Shown: piece after piece, positions 6,460 to 10,876 of the stretch
Layout: each line of letters opens with the position of its first letter
Numbering within the stretch: position 1 is the first letter of the stretch
From: Alphaproteobacteria bacterium UBA7314
GTDB taxonomy: Bacteria; Pseudomonadota; Alphaproteobacteria; MPNO01; UBA830
Direction: 5' to 3'
NCBI GenBank assembly: GCA_002471575.1
Contig: DKQG01000028.1
Span: 1 to 10,876, forward strand
DNA length: 10,876 nt
Program-made: the position numbers and the translations under genes
Notes under the pieces: model-generated
What the model saw: the letters and a program-made list of their open reading frames with translations, nothing else
The model's database searches: none
Told to the model about the DNA's origin: nothing

Positions 6460-6616
6460 CCTCTGTTGATCTGATACGAAGCTGCTGAAACGGCGATCAC
6501 TCACGCGACGCGTGTTTGGATAAGCATATTAATTGTCAGAAAACACTGTTTTCAGTGGGTTGGACTAACTCTTTGTTAAGGCCAGTGCGTAAAGTGGAAA
6601 ACGGGAAATATCTGGT
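6460..6616. other. Spacer between nnr and the small hypothetical gene, with overlapping hairpins
   Basis: No gene is seen here. Besides the weak hairpin near 6502, there are two mutually exclusive small stem-loops: GAAAAC (6539-6544) / GTTTTC (6548-6553) and CACTG (6544-6548) / CAGTG (6553-6557). The promoter of the downstream small gene should be here, but no convincing boxes stand out. Confidence 0.35.
6502..6517 (+). terminator. Weak hairpin after nnr, possible terminator
   Basis: CACGC (6502-6506) and GCGTG (6510-6514) form a 5-bp stem with a GAC loop followed by only three T residues. It lies about 43 bases past the nnr stop. The T run is short, so this is a candidate only. Confidence 0.3.
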
Positions 6617-6946
6617 TTGTCATCAGAGAAACAGGAAGTCATTGGTTGGCTCGGAAATGACTCCGGACGTTTGCGGAGCAGTTTCTCTCTAAAGTGCGGC
6701 AGCAAGCTGGAATATGTCCGGTCCGGCTCCACGTTGCGACGCATTCAACGCGATGGTCTGATTGAAACGGTTCAAGTTCTATCTTTCAGCACGGGCTCTC
6801 ACGGCATTCCCCGCGCACGCCCTCAGTTCAGCCTCCGCCGACCCAACCGTAATCACGTAGATAGTGGCGCTTGGATACTTGCGCTGAAACCCGTCGCCAA
6901 CCAATACCGCGAAACTGAATCCGCTCAGGCAGCTGCGAGTCTCTGA
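6617..6946 (+). CDS. Small hypothetical protein
   Basis: Up to 109 residues from a TTG at 6617; an in-frame TAA at 6590-6592 limits the upstream extension. There is a GGGAA about 10 bases before the TTG. The middle segment KLEYVRSGSTLRRIQRDGL followed by IETVQVLSFSTGSHGIP has the alternating hydrophobic pattern of a small beta-rich domain. It gives me the impression of short conserved alphaproteobacterial hypotheticals, though I cannot name a family. The N-terminal 30 residues are less convincing, so the true start may lie further in, and I see no better start codon with a Shine-Dalgarno. It has no signal peptide or membrane segment. It is convergent with the Lrp-type gene, with 9 bases between stops. 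Function unknown. Confidence 0.5.
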   Translation: MSSEKQEVIGWLGNDSGRLRSSFSLKCGSKLEYVRSGSTLRRIQRDGLIETVQVLSFSTGSHGIPRARPQFSLRRPNRNHVDSGAWILALKPVANQYRETESAQAAASL

Positions 6947-6955
6947 CCCTCAGTT

Positions 6956-7444
6956 TCACTCTGTTTGTCGCGGCAGGGCGGTCTCGTATTTTACCCGGTT
7001 AAGCGCAAAGCTTGACTTGATGCTGGCTACGCCCGGTATCCGCGTCAGGTGATCCTTGAGAAACACCTCATAATCGGACACGTCCGGCACCACGATCCGC
7101 AGCAGGTAGTCTGAATCGCCGGTCATCAGGTACGCCTCCATGACTTCGGGCCGTTCGGCAATTATACGTTCGAACGTTTCGAGGGCGGTTTCCACCTGTC
7201 GTTCAAGTGTAACCTGCACAAACACACTCAGCGAAAATCCTGCGCTGCCCTGGTTCAGGATGGCGACGTAGCGGTCAATGATCCCTGCGTCTTCCAGGTA
7301 CCGAACCCGCCGGAGGCATGGCGACGGCGACAGGCCCACCGCTTTGGCGAGCTCCACATTACTTATGCGTCCATTGCGCTGCAACTGATCGATGATGCGG
7401 CGATCGAACACGTCGAGTTGCATTTTAGCCATAGTCAGGCTCAT
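6956..7444 (-). CDS. Lrp/AsnC family transcriptional regulator
   Basis: 162 residues from the ATG at 7444, with in-frame ATGs at 7432 and 7423 as alternative starts; none has a strong Shine-Dalgarno. The N-terminal winged helix-turn-helix is clear: LDVFDRRIIDQLQRNGRIS (10-28), then VELAKAVGLSPSPCLRRVRYLEDAGIIDRYVAIL. The C-terminal RAM domain follows (about 75-150), with the fold's alternating strands and the acidic motif AYLMTGDSDYLLRIVVPDVSDYEVF. Lrp/AsnC proteins form dimers and octamers that sense amino acids or related acids, and they often control their own promoter and a divergent target. Here the divergent neighbour is the E1-like dehydrogenase, and a 25-bp palindrome lies between them, so autoregulation and control of that gene are likely. 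The effector is unknown. Confidence 0.92.
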   Translation of the reverse strand: MSLTMAKMQLDVFDRRIIDQLQRNGRISNVELAKAVGLSPSPCLRRVRYLEDAGIIDRYVAILNQGSAGFSLSVFVQVTLERQVETALETFERIIAERPEVMEAYLMTGDSDYLLRIVVPDVSDYEVFLKDHLTRIPGVASIKSSFALNRVKYETALPRQTE

Positions 7445-7452
7445 TTAGTAGT

Positions 7453-7477
7453 ATATACGCAATTATATTGCGTATAT
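7453..7477. promoter_or_regulatory. 25-bp palindrome, probable Lrp-type operator in the divergent promoter
   Basis: The left arm ATATACGCAAT (7453-7463) and right arm ATTGCGTATAT (7467-7477) are perfect 11-bp inverted repeats around a central TAT. The size and AT-rich centre fit an Lrp/AsnC-family dimer site. It lies 8 bases upstream of the longest regulator start and 82 bases upstream of the E1-like gene. No other inverted repeat of this quality was seen in the window. Confidence 0.75.
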
Positions 7478-7492
7478 TGACGAAATCTGCAA
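7462..7492 (-). promoter_or_regulatory. Candidate sigma-70 promoter of the Lrp-type gene
   Basis: On the minus strand a perfect TATAAT (7467-7462) lies inside the palindrome, with TTGCAG (7492-7487) upstream at a 19-base spacing. Transcription would begin near 7455, leaving a leader of only about 10 bases before ATG 7444, or about 20-30 bases before the internal ATGs. The overlap with the palindrome would let the regulator block its own promoter. Confidence 0.45.
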
Positions 7493-7559
7493 GCCATTTG
7501 CAAGAAACCGCTTTGCGGAACCCGCTATCGTTGCTGCGACAGTCGACGGAACAGCGGTC

Positions 7560-9953
7560 ATGACGAGCAAACTACGATTTGTCGATATATCGGACCCCGG
7601 CGACGACCGGGAATTGCAAATGTCTATCCTTCGGGCCCTTGAACGAAAGGTGCTGTGGCTGTCGAGCTGGATGATCCACAACGCCAACCACATCCGTGAG
7701 CCGCGGGACGGATTGAAGGTCGGCGGACATCAGGCGTCGAGCGCGTCAGTTGCTACCATGATGACGGCCCTGTATTTCGATGTCCTTGGGCCCCAAGACC
7801 GGGTTGCCGTCAAACCGCACGCGTCGCCGGTCTTTCATGCCATACAATATTTGTTGGGCAACCAGACCCGCGAAAAGATCGAACGGCTCCGGGCGCTGGG
7901 AGGGGCGCAATCGTACCCATCACGTACCAAGGATACGGACGATGTCGATATCTCGACCGGCTCGGTCGGTCTGGGCGCTGCCCATACCGTCTTTTCGTCG
8001 CTAGTGCAGGATTATGTCCGCCTCAAGAACCTCTCGCCGGAAGGCCTTAAAGAAGGCCGAATGATTGCCTTGGTCGGCGATGCCGAGCTGGACGAAGGCA
8101 ACATGTACGAAGCGCTTTTGGAGGGCTGGAAGAAAGACATCCACAATGTGTGGTGGGTGATTGACTACAACCGCCAGAGCCTTGACTCGGTCATTTCCGA
8201 CCGATTGTTCGGTCGCATTGACCAGCTTTTCGAGAACATGGGCTGGCGAGTCGTAACCATGAAATACGGCAAGCTGCAGGAGCAGGCGTTCGAGAAACCT
8301 GGGGGAGATGCGCTCCGGAACTGGATCGACACCTGTCCGAATTCGCTTTACTCAGCGCTAACCTTCAAGGGCGGGGAATCGTGGCGCGAATACCTCAAGC
8401 GCGACCTTGCCGGTGTCGATGGCATTAAGGCGCTGCTCGACGCCCACGACGACGATACCCTGCATCGGCTGATGACCAACCTGGCAGGCAACGATCTCGA
8501 TTCCTGTCTAGAGGCTTTTAACGGTATTACCGACAACGCTCCGACCTGTTTCATCGGATACACGGTTAAGGGATTCGGCTTGCCGTTCGCAGGGCATAAA
8601 GACAACCACGCTGGGCTGATGAACCCGGCGCAGATGGACGATTTTCGCAAAGAAATGAACATTCCCGAAGGAGAGGAATGGGATCGGTTTTCGGGAATCG
8701 ATGTGGATGCTGCGGAACTAGAACGGTTCCTGTCTGATGTACCGTTTGCGCAGAAATATCCCCGCCGGTTCGAAACGCCGGGCATCGTCGTGCCCTCGCT
8801 CGACATTCAGCGCCGGCCGAAAATGTCTACCCAGGATGGGTTTGGCCGCATCCTTAATGAAATCGCACAGGGTGACACCGACCTCGCCGACCGGATAGTC
8901 ACCACGTCGCCCGACGTCACGGTCTCTACCAATCTAGGACCGTGGGTGAACCGCCGTGGCATATTCAGCCGGTCGGAGGCATCGGATACCTTCGCGCAGG
9001 AGAGCGTCGTCTCGGCGCAAAAATGGCAGATGGCGCCCAAGGGCCAGCACATCGAACTTGGCATCGCCGAGACGAATCTGTTCTTGCAGCTCTCGGCGCT
9101 CGGCCTTTCGGGCAGCATGTTCGGTGCCCGCCTGCTTCCCATCGGGACCGTCTACGATCCATTCATTCGCCGCGGTCTCGATGCGATGCATTACGGCTGC
9201 TACCAGGATTCACGATATATGCTGGTGGCGACGCCGTCGGGGATCACGCTGGCGCCGGAGGGCGGCGCACACCAGTCGTCGGAAACGCCGTTGATCACGC
9301 TCGCGCAGCCCGGCATGGCCGCTTTCGAACCGGCCTATGTCGACGAACTGGCGGAAATCATGCGCTGGGGATTCGAATACATGCAGGCGGACGACGGCGG
9401 ATCGGTGGCCCTTCGACTTTCAACCCGCATTCTCGAACAGCCCGACCGCAAAATGACTGATACACTGCGGACCGAGATTACGGCCGGGGCCTACTGGCTG
9501 CGAGGACCGGCGGCGGGCTCTGAACTAATCATCGCGTGCACCGGCGCGATCATGCCCGAGGCGATCGCAGCCCACGACGATATCCTAGAGGACATCCCCG
9601 GTGCCGGACTCTTGGTGATCACATCTCCCGAGCGTCTTCACCAGGACTGGATTTCCGTCCGTCGATCGCGGATGTCAGGGCAGCGCGGCTCTATCGCACA
9701 TATCGAAAGCCTTTTGTCGCCGCTGGCCAGTGACGCGGCGATCGTGACCGTGTGCGACGCCCACTCGGGCACTCTCGGGTGGCTTGGGTCTGTCGCGGGA
9801 CACCGGATTTACCCGCTTGGCGTCGATGCGTTCGGTCAGTCCGGCGATCTGCAGGATCTGTATCGTCACTACGGAATTGACAGCGACGCCATTCTCGACG
9901 CCGCTGCGCGGGCCTGCATCCGTCGTCTCACCAGTGTTGAGGCAGCCTCGTAG
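7560..9953 (+). CDS. Homodimeric-type 2-oxoacid (pyruvate/2-oxobutyrate) dehydrogenase E1-like, transketolase family
   Basis: 797 residues, shorter than E. coli AceE (887) but with the same single-chain architecture: a thiamine-diphosphate-binding domain (about 1-410), a pyrimidine-binding domain (about 425-640) and a C-terminal transketolase-like domain (about 655-797). The TPP/Mg motif is GDAELDEGN (173-181) with the distal Asn at 204 in DYNRQSLD; the canonical third Gly is Ala here. HIELGIAETN (497-506) supplies the acidic residues of the pyrimidine domain, and ITLAPEGGAHQSSETP resembles the AceE loop TLNGEGLQHEDGHS. No E2 or E3 gene is in the window. Divergence from an Lrp-type gene recalls P. 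putida mdeR-mdeB, where MdeB is proposed to act on 2-oxobutyrate from methionine breakdown. The substrate here is inferred only. The Shine-Dalgarno CGGAA lies about 8 bases upstream of the ATG. Confidence 0.85.
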   Translation: MTSKLRFVDISDPGDDRELQMSILRALERKVLWLSSWMIHNANHIREPRDGLKVGGHQASSASVATMMTALYFDVLGPQDRVAVKPHASPVFHAIQYLLGNQTREKIERLRALGGAQSYPSRTKDTDDVDISTGSVGLGAAHTVFSSLVQDYVRLKNLSPEGLKEGRMIALVGDAELDEGNMYEALLEGWKKDIHNVWWVIDYNRQSLDSVISDRLFGRIDQLFENMGWRVVTMKYGKLQEQAFEKPGGDALRNWIDTCPNSLYSALTFKGGESWREYLKRDLAGVDGIKALLDAHDDDTLHRLMTNLAGNDLDSCLEAFNGITDNAPTCFIGYTVKGFGLPFAGHKDNHAGLMNPAQMDDFRKEMNIPEGEEWDRFSGIDVDAAELERFLSDVPFAQKYPRRFETPGIVVPSLDIQRRPKMSTQDGFGRILNEIAQGDTDLADRIVTTSPDVTVSTNLGPWVNRRGIFSRSEASDTFAQESVVSAQKWQMAPKGQHIELGIAETNLFLQLSALGLSGSMFGARLLPIGTVYDPFIRRGLDAMHYGCYQDSRYMLVATPSGITLAPEGGAHQSSETPLITLAQPGMAAFEPAYVDELAEIMRWGFEYMQADDGGSVALRLSTRILEQPDRKMTDTLRTEITAGAYWLRGPAAGSELIIACTGAIMPEAIAAHDDILEDIPGAGLLVITSPERLHQDWISVRRSRMSGQRGSIAHIESLLSPLASDAAIVTVCDAHSGTLGWLGSVAGHRIYPLGVDAFGQSGDLQDLYRHYGIDSDAILDAAARACIRRLTSVEAAS

Positions 9954-9965
9954 AGGTATTCTCAT

Positions 9966-10199
9966 TTGAAGATCAAGACTGGCTTTGCAGTGATAAGCGT
10001 TCTTACGGCCGGGTGTGCGGGCTTTTCCGGTAGTCACTCCTTGGTATCTGTAAAATCGAAATCCCGCGGCCACCTTTCCTCGCAGTGGGGTGCTGCCCCT
10101 CTACGACATGCCGAATGTCTCGACGGTGTTCTGCGACGAAGGGTACGGCACCTTATGATACCAAGTGATTGTTGCGCTCTAAGAAATCCAAATTATTAA
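9966..10199 (+). CDS. Short lipoprotein-like reading frame, possibly truncated by frameshift
   Basis: 77 residues from a TTG at 9966 with GAGG (9953-9956) overlapping the E1 stop codon, which suggests coupled translation. The N-terminus MKIKTGFAVISVLTAGC has a basic start, a short hydrophobic stretch and a lipobox-like LTAGC ending at Cys17, although the -3 residue is Thr. After about residue 30 the frame becomes rich in Arg, Ser and Cys and looks less protein-like. Another frame near 10100-10155 reads PLYDMPNVSTVFCDEGYGTL to a stop. A frameshift in an older, longer lipoprotein would explain this, but a chance ORF cannot be excluded. Confidence 0.4.
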   Translation: MKIKTGFAVISVLTAGCAGFSGSHSLVSVKSKSRGHLSSQWGAAPLRHAECLDGVLRRRVRHLMIPSDCCALRNPNY

Positions 10200-10211
10200 A
10201 TTTATTTATGG

Positions 10212-10376
10212 GTGAAACAGGAAATCGGATTTGCGGCAATTATCGGTGCATACACGGTTGGCGCTTGTGTCGCAGAAGGTGAATACGTCGAGGAAGGTGC
10301 CCTTACGTATCGAACATCCGTGAAACCTGGCCCGAGACGCTCAACCAGAGAACTGCGGGTGATTTGCCGTCGCTGA
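10212..10376 (+). CDS. Second short lipoprotein-like reading frame, possibly frameshifted
   Basis: 54 residues from a GTG at 10212. It begins MKQEIGFAAIIGAYTVGACV, with a good lipobox VGAC (Cys19), then an acidic EGEYVEEG segment. From about residue 29 another frame reads more convincingly, CPYVSNIRETWPETLNQRT and on through LILIGPEEGVPRYRP, to a TAA at 10442-10444. This hints at one indel in a formerly longer gene. It starts 12 bases after the preceding lipoprotein-like frame and shares its K-x-x-x-GFA opening, so the two may be diverged tandem copies. No strong Shine-Dalgarno is present. Confidence 0.35.
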   Translation: MKQEIGFAAIIGAYTVGACVAEGEYVEEGALTYRTSVKPGPRRSTRELRVICRR

Positions 10377-10582
10377 TCCTTATTGGTCCGGAGGAGGGCG
10401 TGCCCCGATATCGTCCCAAACTAGTGATTTGTTTCTGTTGCTAAAACAACGACTTTGGCCAACATAGAGGCCTTTTCCCGAAGGTGTTCGGACCCCAAGT
10501 TTTTTTCTCAAATACTGCAGGAAAATATCTCTGTCTGGTTTGGCTGTCTATAGACGTTTCTCGATGCCGAGGCGGCGTCGGT
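10377..10582. other. Gene-poor stretch with a hairpin and T-run
   Basis: No supported gene is present beyond the possible frameshifted tail to 10444. A CCGAA (10478-10482) / TTCGG (10487-10491) stem with a GGTG loop is followed, after 8 bases, by seven T residues (10500-10506). The gap is longer than usual for an intrinsic terminator, so termination here is uncertain. A further small GTTG/CAAC stem lies near 10437-10450. Confidence 0.3.
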
Positions 10583-10780
10583 GTGGCCAAACCCAAAAAT
10601 AAGGAAGGCGATACAAAAGGCACGACATCGAGTCTAAGGCTCACGCCTGCCGATCACAACAGTCTGCTGACGTTAGCGGTATCCAACTATATCCAACGCA
10701 ATCAACTTTTAGGGTTGCCCAGTGGCAACGGACGCGGCAGGAATTTGGAATCCTTACCATTGCCCGACGCAGCCGATTGA
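10583..10780 (+). CDS. Doubtful small basic protein
   Basis: 65 residues from a GTG at 10583 with GAGG about 10 bases upstream; the frame stays open back to a GTG at 10484. It begins MAKPKNKEGDTKGTTSS, followed by LRLTPADHNSLLTLAVSNYI, which loosely resembles a short beta strand plus helix as in ribbon-helix-helix proteins, but the match is weak. It sits between the eroded lipoprotein-like frames and tRNA-Leu, with no operon partner. It could be spurious. Confidence 0.25.
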   Translation: MAKPKNKEGDTKGTTSSLRLTPADHNSLLTLAVSNYIQRNQLLGLPSGNGRGRNLESLPLPDAAD

Positions 10781-10809
10781 TGTAGACCCCCGCCGACCAA
10801 GAGGTTCGG

Positions 10810-10838
10810 TTGACGGAAACAGGTACCACGGTTAGTTG
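10810..10838 (+). promoter_or_regulatory. Candidate promoter of tRNA-Leu
   Basis: TTGACG (10810-10815) and TAGTTG (10833-10838) are separated by 17 bases. The -35 is close to consensus and of the type often seen before stable RNA genes in alphaproteobacteria; the -10 is weak. Initiation would fall near 10845, about 8 bases before the mature tRNA end. Confidence 0.45.
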
Positions 10839-10852
10839 TGCACCCTGATTCC

Positions 10853-10876
10853 GCGGGCGTGGTGGAATTGGTAGAC
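10853..10876 (+). tRNA. tRNA-Leu, 5' part (cut by right edge)
   Basis: The last 24 bases match the 5' end of a bacterial tRNA-Leu: a GCGGGCG acceptor arm, T8, then GGTGGAATTGGTAGAC, with A14, G18, G19 and A21 in place. This D-arm sequence is nearly identical to that of E. coli tRNA-Leu species. The anticodon and long variable arm lie outside the window, so the isoacceptor cannot be named. Confidence 0.85.

Noticed and set aside
8942..9460. Plus-strand frame within the E1 gene
   Set aside because: It overlaps conserved parts of the E1 (HIELGIAETN and the APEGGAHQ loop) in another frame and has no family features.
10641..10829. Minus-strand frame of 62 codons before tRNA-Leu
   Set aside because: It is rich in Arg, Cys and Ser without a recognisable domain and overlaps the putative tRNA promoter region.
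1..10876. CRISPR array, insertion sequence or phage genes
   Set aside because: No regularly spaced repeats, transposase, integrase or phage structural motifs were seen on either strand.

Overview
The window looks like chromosomal DNA of a GC-rich proteobacterium, most likely an alphaproteobacterium. This rests on codon use, the protein families present, and an Lrp-type regulator divergent from a homodimeric-type 2-oxoacid dehydrogenase E1. The lineage is an inference, because no rRNA or other marker gene is present. The most distinctive feature is a compact coenzyme F420 biosynthesis cluster, a cofactor best known from archaea and actinobacteria.

Layout. Positions 1-2534 (minus strand) read cofE, cofD, cofC and then the start of a parvulin-type peptidyl-prolyl isomerase that runs off the left edge. 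The cof genes abut or overlap, so they are probably one operon. CofC makes the GDP-activated phospho-acid, CofD transfers that moiety to Fo, and CofE adds the glutamate tail. Genes for making Fo (cofG/cofH or fbiC) and F420-using enzymes are not in the window. Divergent from cofE, positions 2654-3665 (plus) hold a tightly coupled pair: a small protein resembling the N-terminal part of nitrile hydratase beta subunit, and an isochorismatase-superfamily cysteine hydrolase resembling N-carbamoylsarcosine amidase. A good intrinsic terminator follows. Positions 3666-4091 hold no intact gene, only a possible decayed reading frame.

Positions 4092-6459 hold a divergent pair: a crotonase-fold enzyme (minus) with altered catalytic positions, and a bifunctional NAD(P)H-hydrate repair enzyme, Nnr (plus). 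Then come a short spacer with small hairpins and a small hypothetical gene (about 6617-6946).

Positions 6956-9953 hold an Lrp/AsnC regulator (minus) divergent from a 797-residue homodimeric-type E1 (plus). The 115-bp gap between them carries a near-perfect 25-bp palindrome with a TATAAT box at its centre, a strong candidate operator. The arrangement recalls mdeR/mdeB of Pseudomonas putida.

Positions 9954-10852 look eroded: two very short lipoprotein-like reading frames in tandem, both possibly frameshifted, and one doubtful small ORF. The window ends inside the 5' part of a tRNA-Leu gene with a plausible promoter upstream.
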